Source: Enterobacter cloacae subsp. cloacae ATCC 13047 (lineage in GTDB: Bacteria; Pseudomonadota; Gammaproteobacteria; Enterobacterales; Enterobacteriaceae). Taken from it: a DNA stretch of 64,000 nucleotides. Location: the NCBI RefSeq assembly GCF_000025565.1, contig NC_014121.1, positions 2,046,001 to 2,110,000 of the forward strand, read 5' to 3'. A program made the position numbers and the translations under genes. Of the stretch, positions 55,018-62,780 are shown one piece after another. Under the pieces are notes generated by a model. The model was not told the origin of the DNA. It worked only from the letters and a program-made list of their open reading frames with translations, and did not search any database. Position 1 is the stretch's first letter. Every line of letters begins with the position of its first letter.

Positions 55018-55027
55018 CTTAACGCCT

Positions 55028-55237
55028 TTAACACCCTAGCTGGCGCATCCGTTCCAGACTCATGCTGATAATTTCACACTCACGCAAATAACTCCTGAGC
55101 GCCCCGTGGCAGCGATTTTTTTCAGTGACATGAGCGGCTATAGCTTCATCAGTTTCTTTAACTGCTGAAGCCGGTTCTAAGCAGAGATTGATAGCGTTGT
55201 TCGCCTCAACAGGCTCTTGAATCGCATTATCATACAT
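55028..55237 (-). CDS. Short open frame of the phage remnant, function unknown
   Basis: 69 codons (MYDNAIQEPVEANNAINLCL, ending SLERMRQLGC) directly upstream of the replication-gene remnant. It is not recognised and has no good ribosome site. It may be a real small phage gene or the 5' part of the replication gene shifted out of frame. Confidence 0.3.
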   Translation of the reverse strand: MYDNAIQEPVEANNAINLCLEPASAVKETDEAIAAHVTEKNRCHGALRSYLRECEIISMSLERMRQLGC

Positions 55238-55704
55238 AAGTAATTCTGAATAATTTCTCTTTGAAATGCTGGCCTCTACATTCGAATTAAGCCATTTTCT
55301 ATGGCTAAGCCAAAAAAAAGCGTCACCAGTACCCTTTATTCGCTGGAATCGATAAGCAGCATTGATAATAATTCAAAAAACCTTCTAAACCTTAAACCTG
55401 GTAACAGGTTGAAATGAAATGGTTTCCGCCATGATTAAATTTTCCTTAATAATAAAGGCTTCTACGAAATCTTATTTTTTGGCGTTCAGAATCTGTAAAC
55501 GGTCAAAATCAAACCACTCCTCTTTGATGTAAGATATATAATTCAAAATAATTATCGAAACCATATTGCGCAAGCCATTGTTATATATAGAGAAAAATCA
55601 AAACACCTTAAAATAACGATCAATATCAATGAGTTACAAGATTGATCGATGTCTGATCACGTGCTAAACCTAAATCCAGGTAAAAATATCTTATGGAGAA
55701 GAGT
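55238..55704. other. Gene-free AT-rich stretch
   Basis: I see no supported gene, repeat or clear promoter in this 467-bp AT-rich segment. It may contain the promoter of the Cys-rich gene that follows. Confidence 0.5.
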
Positions 55705-56076
55705 ATGATGTCGTGGCGAGTATTAAGTTCTGTCATTTGCCCTAACACAGGAATCGTTTATTCGCACATTGTTGGTTTGAAATTATTAAGATTAATAATT
55801 TGGTACGAGAGTGACATCTATCTTTTGCCCGGAGACAGAATACATACAACAAAAAATGGAATTTTTGTAAATGGCGTGTTCAACCAAATATCCCTTTATA
55901 ACGTCTCGCCATACAATGAGAACCTGTGGGACGAAATAAAAAACAAAATGGCCTGTCCTTTTAATAAAAACCTGGATTCTGAAGACTGCTCATACGCTGA
56001 GCATTGCAATGCGCGCAAATGCCCGCACGGATTTGAGACAACCCCTTTGATAATAAGAGTGCCCCGCGATAGCTAG
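55705..56076 (+). CDS. Orphan protein with a C-terminal four-cysteine cluster
   Basis: About 123 residues. The N-terminal half is beta-rich (IIWYESDIYLLPGDRIHTTK, then NGIFVNGVFNQISLYNV). The C-terminal part holds four cysteines (C-X10-C-X5-C-X4-C: MACPFNKN, SEDCSY, AEHCNAR, KCPHG), a plausible zinc or Fe-S site. I do not recognise it. The ATG at 55705 is preferred over 55693 because GGAGAAGAGT lies just before it. Its AT content matches the mobile region rather than the chromosome. Confidence 0.55.
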   Translation: MMSWRVLSSVICPNTGIVYSHIVGLKLLRLIIWYESDIYLLPGDRIHTTKNGIFVNGVFNQISLYNVSPYNENLWDEIKNKMACPFNKNLDSEDCSYAEHCNARKCPHGFETTPLIIRVPRDS

Positions 56077-56184
56077 TCATTTAATAAGTTAACTTTTGGA
56101 TCCGCTGCCCCCTGTTACAGGGACCGCATGCTTAACATATATTTTACTGAGATACTAACTGAAACCCTATCAGTTACGGCCCCC

Positions 56185-56216
56185 GCGCGCCTGCCAATGA
56201 CTTGCGGCAGGCGCGC
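56185..56216. terminator. Strong GC hairpin at the right edge of the mobile region
   Basis: The perfect 11-bp stem GCGCGCCTGCC/GGCAGGCGCGC has a 10-base loop, followed by GTTCATATTTC. It is 109 bp past the Cys-rich gene and 30 bp from the convergent lysR stop. It probably separates island and chromosome transcripts. Confidence 0.65.
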
Positions 56217-56245
56217 GTTCATATTTCAGACAATATATTCATTAA

Positions 56246-57172
56246 TCATTTATCACCCTGTTGCGCCAGCGCTTGCAACTCTTCTTTCAGCCAGCGGGTT
56301 GCGCCCCGCTGACCGCTGCGTTTATGGGAGTAAATTTTCACGTCAAATTTTTGAATGGAGAACGGTAAGGTAAAAATGTTGATATCCACTGCCGCCTTCA
56401 GCTTTTCGGCTGCATACCGGGGAATGGCCATCAGCAGATCGCTTTGCGCAACGATAAACGGCGCGCTGAGCATTGACGGGGTTTTGATTGCAATGTGCCG
56501 GGTATAGCCGAGCTCCTCCAGGCGTAAATCCAGCACGCCCTGCTTCTCATTCCAGGGGGTGACCACCAGATGGCGGGCCGCGAGATAATCCTCCAGCGTC
56601 AGACGTGTCCGGCTTGCGTTGCTGATGACCACATACTCATCTTCAAACCAGCTTATCTCCTCCAGTTCAGGATGGCGGATCTCCTCCGCCGTGCTGAAAC
56701 CGAGCGCCAGATCCACTTCGCCTGCCAGCAGCTCCGTCAGCGCCGGGCTGTGCGGCAGATAACGCAGTTCAAAACGCAAACCCGGCGCGGCATCCTGCAA
56801 CGTGTGCATCAGGGCCGGGAATATACAAAGCGCGGTAAAATCTGTAATCGCAATGTGCAGGCTCTCGCTACTTTTGGCCGCTTCAAACTCCGGCTGCGGG
56901 GTAAGCTCATGATTAAGAAACGACAAAGCAGAAGCAATGGACGGCGCGAGCTGTATGGCATATACGCTGGGTGACATGCGATGCCCTTCCCGGAAAAATA
57001 GCGGATCATTCAGCGTCGTTCGCAAACGTGACAGCGCATGGCTCAGTGCCGATGTGCTCATCGCTAACTCATCGGCGGCCAGGCGAACCGAACGGTGACG
57101 GTAAATGGCGTCGAAAACGGGCAGCAGGTTTAAATCAAGGCGTCTCAGGGCCGGATGCATAATATTCATCAT
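56246..57172 (-). CDS. LysR-family regulator
   Basis: 308 residues. The winged helix is LNLLPVFDAIYRHRSVRLAA, then DELAMSTSALSHALSRLRTT, and a NodD/LeuO-like effector domain follows. The target is unknown. It is divergent from the GNAT gene at 57255 across 82 bp, so it may control that gene. It lies directly beside the right edge of the mobile region. Confidence 0.85.
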   Translation of the reverse strand: MMNIMHPALRRLDLNLLPVFDAIYRHRSVRLAADELAMSTSALSHALSRLRTTLNDPLFFREGHRMSPSVYAIQLAPSIASALSFLNHELTPQPEFEAAKSSESLHIAITDFTALCIFPALMHTLQDAAPGLRFELRYLPHSPALTELLAGEVDLALGFSTAEEIRHPELEEISWFEDEYVVISNASRTRLTLEDYLAARHLVVTPWNEKQGVLDLRLEELGYTRHIAIKTPSMLSAPFIVAQSDLLMAIPRYAAEKLKAAVDINIFTLPFSIQKFDVKIYSHKRSGQRGATRWLKEELQALAQQGDK

Positions 57173-57254
57173 TTGTTGATTTCATTGCACTTAATTCTTC
57201 GGACAATACTCCGTATGCTTAGCGCCATCAATCGCAAAACATGCAGGAACAACC

Positions 57255-57731
57255 ATGAGCATTACCATTCGTCAGGCCCGCCCCGAGGATGCGGCGGCCA
57301 TTTACGCCATGATTTATGAGCTGGCGGTCTATGAAAAAGCGCCGAAAGAAGTGATCACCACGCCGGACGAGATCCGCGAAACCCTCTTTGGCGCAGACAG
57401 TAAAACCGAAGCGCTGATCGCGGAGTATGAAGGTAAGATCGCTGGCTATGCCGTGTTCTTCACCAGCTATTCAACCTGGCTTGGCCGCAACGGTATCTAT
57501 ATGGAAGACCTGTATGTATCCCCGGATTATCGCGGTAAAGGCGCGGGAAGAGCCTTGCTGAAGCATATCGCGCAGCTCGCCGTAAAACGCCAGTGTGGTC
57601 GTCTGGAATGGAGCGTACTGGACTGGAACCAGCCGGCAATCGACTTCTACCTGAGCATTGGCGCGCTCCCGCAGTCCGAGTGGGTGCGCTATCGCCTGGA
57701 TGGAGAAGCGCTGCTGAAATTTGCCGGGTAA
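57255..57731 (+). CDS. GNAT acetyltransferase (diamine/SSAT-like)
   Basis: 158 residues. The acetyl-CoA motif is [18 protein letters not shown] (about 94-111), after IYMEDLY. The overall pattern ([35 protein letters not shown]) resembles spermidine/spermine and thialysine acetyltransferases of the SSAT group. An amine substrate is inferred. The start follows CAGGAACAACC. Confidence 0.82.
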   Translation: MSITIRQARPEDAAAIYAMIYELAVYEKAPKEVITTPDEIRETLFGADSKTEALIAEYEGKIAGYAVFFTSYSTWLGRNGIYMEDLYVSPDYRGKGAGRALLKHIAQLAVKRQCGRLEWSVLDWNQPAIDFYLSIGALPQSEWVRYRLDGEALLKFAG

Positions 57732-57814
57732 ACGGCGCGCGCTGTGCAGAGATCCCGGCTGTGCGGGATCTATGCTACAATTCCATAAATTTCATTAACA
57801 TATTGTTGAATACC

Positions 57815-58483
57815 ATGAGCACAGCCCCCTTCATTCGTCCTCAACTTACCCTGCCAAACGGCGCTGACAAACTGCTGCTGCACTCCTGCTGCGCGCCCTG
57901 CTCCGGCGAGGTAATGGAGGCCATTCAGGCCTCGGGCATTGATTACACCATCTTCTTCTATAACCCCAATATCCACCCGCAAAAGGAGTACCTCATCCGT
58001 AAGGAAGAGAATATTCGTTTTGCGGAAAAACACGGCGTGCCCTTTGTTGATGCGGATTACGATACGGACAACTGGTTTGAACGCGCAAAAGGGATGGAAT
58101 GGGAGCCTGAGCGTGGGATCCGCTGCACCATGTGTTTCGATATGCGTTTCGAACGCACGGCGTTATACGCGGCGGAAAATGGCTTCAGTGTGATCAGCAG
58201 CTCCCTTGGCATCTCGCGCTGGAAGAATATGCAGCAGATTAACGACTGCGGTCAGCGCGCGGCAGCCCACTATCCGGGCATGGTCTACTGGAATTATAAC
58301 TGGCGCAAACAAGGCGGATCGTCGCGGATGATTGAGATCAGCAAGCGCGAACAGTTTTATCAGCAGGAGTACTGCGGATGCGTATATTCCCTGCGTGACA
58401 GCAACCTTCACCGTAAGTCGCAGGGGCGTCCTCTCATCAAAATTGGCAAACTGTTTTACGGCAAAGACGAGTCTGACGAGTAA
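57815..58483 (+). CDS. queH: Epoxyqueuosine reductase QueH
   Basis: 222 residues. QueH performs the last step of queuosine tRNA modification, reducing epoxyqueuosine with an Fe-S cluster; it is unrelated to QueG. Cysteine motifs are clear: [10 protein letters not shown] (about 24-33), [10 protein letters not shown] and the C-terminal YCGCVYS. The start at 57815 gives [20 protein letters not shown]; the frame upstream overlaps the GNAT gene and is not needed. Confidence 0.9.
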   Translation: MSTAPFIRPQLTLPNGADKLLLHSCCAPCSGEVMEAIQASGIDYTIFFYNPNIHPQKEYLIRKEENIRFAEKHGVPFVDADYDTDNWFERAKGMEWEPERGIRCTMCFDMRFERTALYAAENGFSVISSSLGISRWKNMQQINDCGQRAAAHYPGMVYWNYNWRKQGGSSRMIEISKREQFYQQEYCGCVYSLRDSNLHRKSQGRPLIKIGKLFYGKDESDE

Positions 58484-58589
58484 GGCGGCGCGAAGGGAGA
58501 CATATCCTAAAACGCGCCAGAATCCGCATTACGGCTCTCAGATGTTGAAATAGCGGCTATCCTTTAATTATCCACAAAAGGAGGTAACA

Positions 58590-58862
58590 ATGTCTGATTT
58601 CGACGCTGATAAAAACGCACAGTATGCTGGTGATAAAGCCAAAAATAAACTCGACGAACTGACGGGCTCTGCTCAGCAGCAGTTTGGTGAATTCGTTGAC
58701 TCCCCTAAACATCAGGTGAAAGGGGCAGCACGAAAATATGCTGCGCAGGCCAGTGATGCCGTTTCTGATGTCACTGAGGCAGTCAGAAATAACCCGTTAA
58801 CCGGCCTGATTGCAGCTGGTGCAGTGGGTATTGTTCTGGGCCTGTTACTCGGCCGTAAATAA
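58590..58862 (+). CDS. DUF883/CsbD-like membrane-tail stress protein
   Basis: 90 residues. A hydrophilic Ala/Lys/Asp-rich helix is followed by a glycine-zipper tail anchor (GLIAAGAVGIVLGLLLGRK), as in ElaB/YqjD-type proteins that bind ribosomes or membranes in stationary phase. The N-terminal half is CsbD-like (KAKNKLDELTGSAQQQFGEF). Ribosome site AAAGGAGGTAACA. A terminator follows immediately. Confidence 0.82.
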   Translation: MSDFDADKNAQYAGDKAKNKLDELTGSAQQQFGEFVDSPKHQVKGAARKYAAQASDAVSDVTEAVRNNPLTGLIAAGAVGIVLGLLLGRK

Positions 58863-58866
58863 TCTC

Positions 58867-58890
58867 AGGCCCCACGGGGCCTTATTTTAT
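58867..58890 (+). terminator. Terminator of the DUF883 gene
   Basis: The 6-bp stem AGGCCC/GGGCCT with a 4-base loop, followed by TATTTTAT, lies four bases after the stop codon at 58862. Confidence 0.8.
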
Positions 58891-59903
58891 TAGCTAAACA
58901 ATCTTACCATGCGATCTAACTCCTCTTCCTTCACGGCGTGGGAAAGATAATATCCCTGGAAACTTTTTACGCCTAACGCCACCAGCTTTTCAAATTTCTC
59001 TTCGCTATCCACCCCCTCTGCAATACATTCGCTGCCGGTCATGTCACTGTATATCTGAATCGCTTTGATAAGTTTGTAATCATTATCATTAGCGACAAAC
59101 TTTCCGACAATATCCCGGTCAAGCTTTAAACCATCAAAATGAACCTGCCTCACCGGAAACATGGTTTGATGGCTGGAGAAGCAATCATCCAGGAATAACC
59201 GACACCCCGTACTGCGCAGGCGACGCATGGTTTCTGGGATGGTTTTATCTTTGGTCACATCAATATCTTCAGCAAATTCAAAGACCAGGTTCCCGGCCCA
59301 CTGGGGTTTGAGCAGCATCTTGATGGCTTTTTTGGCCATCTCGGGCAAGGCATTTCCGGCCGCGAGTTCCGGCGGTATATTCACCGAAAAATAATATTTC
59401 CCGTTATATTTGTTGATGCCAGAAACAGCGGCATGCAGCACCAGCGCCGTGATATTCAACCATAGCTCACGATTTTTCACCCCGGTAAGAAAATGGGCAG
59501 GCTTGATAATTTTACCGTTCTTGTTCCAGCGTAATAAAATCTCAAACCCAACACCTTTTTTATTTTCATCGGTGATGATTTGATACGCAGGAAATATCTC
59601 CCTTTTAAGCAGCGCATTAAAGACATCCACCTCAGTACTGGACAGTGATTCTATTTTGCCCTGCCGTTCCCCACTCCCTGACGCAGAAAAACCCTGAGAA
59701 TTTTTATACCACAACTGGATTAATTGCAGCTTTCTTAAACCGGCCTTGCGATGTGTATATACCGTTTTATTCGTCAGCCCAAATTTTTTGCACTGTTTAT
59801 TTACCGACATGCCCCGGTAGAAATTTAATAAGACATCAAGTTCTCTGTTTGTGAGCCCTTTTTGACGGTCTTTAAAGCTACAGTCCGCATGATGATCCTG
59901 CAA
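58890..59903 (-). CDS. HTH plus EAL c-di-GMP phosphodiesterase-like part of a split gene
   Basis: 337 codons from a TTG start, holding a LuxR-type helix-turn-helix (KGLTNRELDVLLNFYRGMSV, CKKFGLTNKTVYTHRKAGLR) and an EAL domain (about 100-337). The EAL signature reads GFEILLRW instead of EALLR but keeps the glutamate; FDGLKLDRDIV and IAEGVDSEEKFEKL are present, while NIPPEL replaces the usual NLS. The frame has no proper start of its own: it overlaps the upstream 59825-60352 frame by 79 bases and continues from it if one base is gained at an A7 tract (59932-59938). Confidence 0.8.
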   Translation of the reverse strand: MQDHHADCSFKDRQKGLTNRELDVLLNFYRGMSVNKQCKKFGLTNKTVYTHRKAGLRKLQLIQLWYKNSQGFSASGSGERQGKIESLSSTEVDVFNALLKREIFPAYQIITDENKKGVGFEILLRWNKNGKIIKPAHFLTGVKNRELWLNITALVLHAAVSGINKYNGKYYFSVNIPPELAAGNALPEMAKKAIKMLLKPQWAGNLVFEFAEDIDVTKDKTIPETMRRLRSTGCRLFLDDCFSSHQTMFPVRQVHFDGLKLDRDIVGKFVANDNDYKLIKAIQIYSDMTGSECIAEGVDSEEKFEKLVALGVKSFQGYYLSHAVKEEELDRMVRLFS

Positions 59904-60352
59904 TGAGCGAGATCTGTCCCTGCATGCGTCATTTTTTTCTGAACACGCGCAATAATATCGCCGCTGTTGGCGATGCGGATCAGAGATAATTTTTGATTGT
60001 TATTCAATAAACTACGCAAGGTCCCGTACAGCCAACTGTCAGGTATATTGCCATACAGAGTGACCGGGCGGATGACGGGAAGTGTGTTAAGAAGATCGGC
60101 AAGGTGCCTGAGGCTCTGCAAAAGATCCACGATCTCTTCCCCGAGAAAGACCGTAATTTTAGCGTCCTGATTTTTGATAATAGTGTAGACATCTTCCCGA
60201 TTTGCGACGTCATCCTCAAAACGCACCTGTGACGCCAACCCTCCCTGCTCTTTCAGTAACAGACGGTACCCCTGGAACGTAAAACTGCAGGCTGAAATAA
60301 CAAATTCCTGTGCATGACAATCATGATTATTGTGAGAATTGTTTTGAATCAT
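59825..60352 (-). CDS. N-terminal sensory part of the split LuxR-EAL gene
   Basis: 175 codons with a good AGGAGCGCATT ribosome site. The fold looks like the receiver-like N-terminal domain of LuxR-family regulators (FVISACSFTFQGYRLLLKEQ, AKITVFLGEEIVDLL, DLLNTLPVIRPVTLYG). The final ~40 residues after VQKK are out of frame. A -1 slip, or one extra A, at CAG-AAA-AAA-A leads into NDACRDRSRSLQDHHADCSF and the helix-turn-helix of the next frame, giving one 487-residue protein. Confidence 0.75.
   Translation of the reverse strand: MIQNNSHNNHDCHAQEFVISACSFTFQGYRLLLKEQGGLASQVRFEDDVANREDVYTIIKNQDAKITVFLGEEIVDLLQSLRHLADLLNTLPVIRPVTLYGNIPDSWLYGTLRSLLNNNQKLSLIRIANSGDIIARVQKKMTHAGTDLAHCRIIMRTVALKTVKKGSQTENLMSY
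59932..59938 (-). other. A7 slippery tract at the frame junction
   Basis: Seven A residues on the coding strand (CAGAAAAAAATGAC) mark exactly where the two frames join. The tract could be an indel mutation, a phase-variable switch, or a programmed -1 ribosomal or transcriptional slip site. Confidence 0.65.
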
Positions 60353-60679
60353 AATGCGCTCCTGGGTACAAAAACACCGTTGCCCTGGTCAATAATGACC
60401 AGCACATCGAGACTAAAAACATGCGGAAATGTCACAAGCCTGAGTATAACCTGCGTAACAGGTTAATTTTATCTTACCCCCGTAGGTTAATAAACCGTTA
60501 TCAACGTCTCGCCCTGCAACATCTTTGCGTTAATCACCGCCTGGATCCATATGCTGTGCAAATATAACAATCTTTGCAAATAACGACGGAAAATGTTTTC
60601 CCTGCAAGGTATAATGAAAATTCCGAAAAAGAAGTCTGGACACTTCATTACGTCGGCTTGCTCAAAAAGAGAAAATGCT

Positions 60680-61564
60680 ATGGATAATCATATCTCATCC
60701 AGGGCCTTGCTACATCGAAGGGATGTTATTAAGAACAACCCGCGGTTTAGCGAGGCAATAATAGAACACTACAAAATCAATGACAGCATCTATAAAAAAC
60801 AACCCTTGTTCTACAAAACAATGCTCCAGGAATCACGGTTCAATATTATTCTTGCCATGTGTTGTTTTATATTCGGCAATCAGGCCGAATCTGTTTCAGA
60901 GATAAAAGCATTATGTTCGCGATACAAAATCGCCAGTCCCAACAGCGTTATTGCTATCATCACCTTACTGAGAACTACCGGGCGGATTAAGACCTGGCGC
61001 TGTATGGAGGATCGCCGAAAGACGCGCATCGCCCCCACGCAAAAAGGACTGGATGAACTAAAACGTTACATGAGCGGCGCATTTATACCTGTCAGTATTC
61101 TTTACCCGACATTTAACATCGACCTTAACCTGTTAGATAACGATATTCTGAGAAATAACTTTTTCCGCCGGGCGGCTGAGTATCTGTTTCGCGGATTAAC
61201 CTTCAAAGCCGTGTTACCGGAAGTGGGGTTATTTATTGATAAGGATGGAGGGCGAATGATTATGCTGTATTTATATTTGCAGGCCATTAAAAACAAAACC
61301 GCACATGGCGCGATAATTGATTATTCGCCCGGCACGCTGGCGAAAGCGTTTTTTGTCTCACGTATCCACGTGGCGCGCATTATTAAATCCGCGCAAGAAG
61401 CAGGTTATCTTAAAGACAGAGGGGATGGCCGCATGACCATTTATCCTGCATTTATGCAGCTCGTCGAAAATTATGCCGGGTTATATTTTGCCTATGTCAC
61501 GCATTACATCAACGTGGTTCCGAAGGAGCGACGCCAGGGGGGTGACGTAACCTCCCCGGTATAA
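60680..61564 (+). CDS. Winged-helix-like regulatory protein, family unknown
   Basis: 294 residues from the chosen ATG (MDNHISSRALLHRRDV). Two segments look like winged helices: about 60-125 (CSRYKIASPNSVIAIITLLR, TGRIKTWRCMEDRR) and about 215-270 (SPGTLAKAFFVSRIHVARII, KSAQEAGYLKDRGDG). I do not know the family. ATGs at 60593 and 60614 also lie in frame; the latter has an AAGG site, so the start is uncertain. It lies between the EAL gene (divergent) and the type I secretion genes (convergent), a position suited to controlling adhesin secretion. Confidence 0.7.
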   Translation: MDNHISSRALLHRRDVIKNNPRFSEAIIEHYKINDSIYKKQPLFYKTMLQESRFNIILAMCCFIFGNQAESVSEIKALCSRYKIASPNSVIAIITLLRTTGRIKTWRCMEDRRKTRIAPTQKGLDELKRYMSGAFIPVSILYPTFNIDLNLLDNDILRNNFFRRAAEYLFRGLTFKAVLPEVGLFIDKDGGRMIMLYLYLQAIKNKTAHGAIIDYSPGTLAKAFFVSRIHVARIIKSAQEAGYLKDRGDGRMTIYPAFMQLVENYAGLYFAYVTHYINVVPKERRQGGDVTSPV

Positions 61565-61569
61565 TCCTG

Positions 61570-61597
61570 GGGCGTTCGGTTTCCCGAGCGCCCTTTT
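61570..61597 (+). terminator. Terminator
   Basis: The GC-rich stem GGGCGTTCGG/CCGAGCGCCC (one mismatch) is followed by TTTTCTGTT and lies 6 bases after the stop of the winged-helix gene. It also separates that gene from the convergent secretion operon. Confidence 0.75.
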
Positions 61598-61604
61598 CTG
61601 TTCG

Positions 61605-62780
61605 TCAGCGTTCCCGCAACGCCTCTTTCGCCTTGTTCAGCGGTTTCAGCAGATAATCCAGAATGGATTTACTGCCCGTTTTAATATCCACCGTCGCAAT
61701 CATCCCCGGGAATACCGGAAATTCCTTGCCCTGTTTATTGGTCAGGTGGTTACTGTCAGTACGGATATAGACGCGGTAGTAGTACACGTCTCTTTTGACC
61801 TCATCCTGAAGGGTATCGGGTGAAATCATGGTCACCTCGCCCGTCAGTCCACCATAAATCGAGTAGTCATAGGCGGTGATTTTCACCAGCGCTTTTTGTC
61901 CGGGGTGGATAAACGCCACATCACGCGGTGAAATTTTCGCTTCAACCACCATCTGATCGTCAAGAGGCACCAGGCTCATCAGTTTCCCATTGGGCGGGAT
62001 AACCCCGCCGACGGTGGTGACGTCGATGTCCTTCACAATCCCGCGCACCGGCGCGTTGAAGGTCAAACGGGTCAGGGAATCCTCGCGTCCTTTCATGACC
62101 GAGCGCTGGGCTTCGATCTCCGCATTCGCTTTCGCCAGCTCTTCACGGGCGCGCACGTAATACTGGTTTTTCATTTCGGTGATTTTGTTCTCTAGCTCGT
62201 TTTTTTGCCGCTCCAGACGTAACACCTCCACCTTGCTCGCCGCCCCCTGAGTGACCAGCGGACGGGTTAACGACAGCTCGCGCTGGACCAGTTCAGCCCC
62301 CTGACGCAAACCGGCCAGCCCTTTTTCCAGGCTTTCGCGACGGGACTGGAAGAGCGCCGTTTCCTGTTTGACCAGTTCAACGTCGTCATCCAGCTCTTGC
62401 GGAAACGTCAGTTCCGTGTCGTTCACTTCCGCTTTCAGGCGCGCAGCCGTGGCCAGCGCGGCATTCAGACGAGACTCACTTTCCAGCACGCTGGATTCTG
62501 TTTTGGTGCGGTCAAGCTGAGCCAGCCGCTGCCCACGTTCAACGATGTCACCTTCGCGCACCAGCAGGCTATGGATAATGCCCCCCTCCAGCGACTGAAT
62601 GACCTGCTCGTGAGAAGACGGGATCACTTTGCCGTTGCCGGTGGTGACTTCATCAAGCTGGAACAGACTCGCCCAGGCGATAAACGCCGCAAGCAGCGCG
62701 AACAGCGACCAGGCCACCCACGTTGAGCGCGGCAGGCGCGGCTCTTTCAGGCGGCTGTTATAGCGGGATAGATCATTCAT
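61605..62780 (-). CDS. Type I secretion periplasmic adaptor (HlyD/LapC-like)
   Basis: Membrane-fusion protein of 391 residues. One N-terminal helix (about 21-40: STWVAWSLFALLAAFIAWAS) is followed by the lipoyl half-motif GNGKVIPSSHEQVIQSLEGG, a long coiled coil (about 95-240, rich in Leu, Glu, Arg and Lys) and the second lipoyl half FNAPVRGIVKDIDVTTVGG. It links the ABC exporter to an outer-membrane TolC-type channel. Its start overlaps the ABC gene's stop (ATGA), so the two are translationally coupled. Confidence 0.9.
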   Translation of the reverse strand: MNDLSRYNSRLKEPRLPRSTWVAWSLFALLAAFIAWASLFQLDEVTTGNGKVIPSSHEQVIQSLEGGIIHSLLVREGDIVERGQRLAQLDRTKTESSVLESESRLNAALATAARLKAEVNDTELTFPQELDDDVELVKQETALFQSRRESLEKGLAGLRQGAELVQRELSLTRPLVTQGAASKVEVLRLERQKNELENKITEMKNQYYVRAREELAKANAEIEAQRSVMKGREDSLTRLTFNAPVRGIVKDIDVTTVGGVIPPNGKLMSLVPLDDQMVVEAKISPRDVAFIHPGQKALVKITAYDYSIYGGLTGEVTMISPDTLQDEVKRDVYYYRVYIRTDSNHLTNKQGKEFPVFPGMIATVDIKTGSKSILDYLLKPLNKAKEALRER

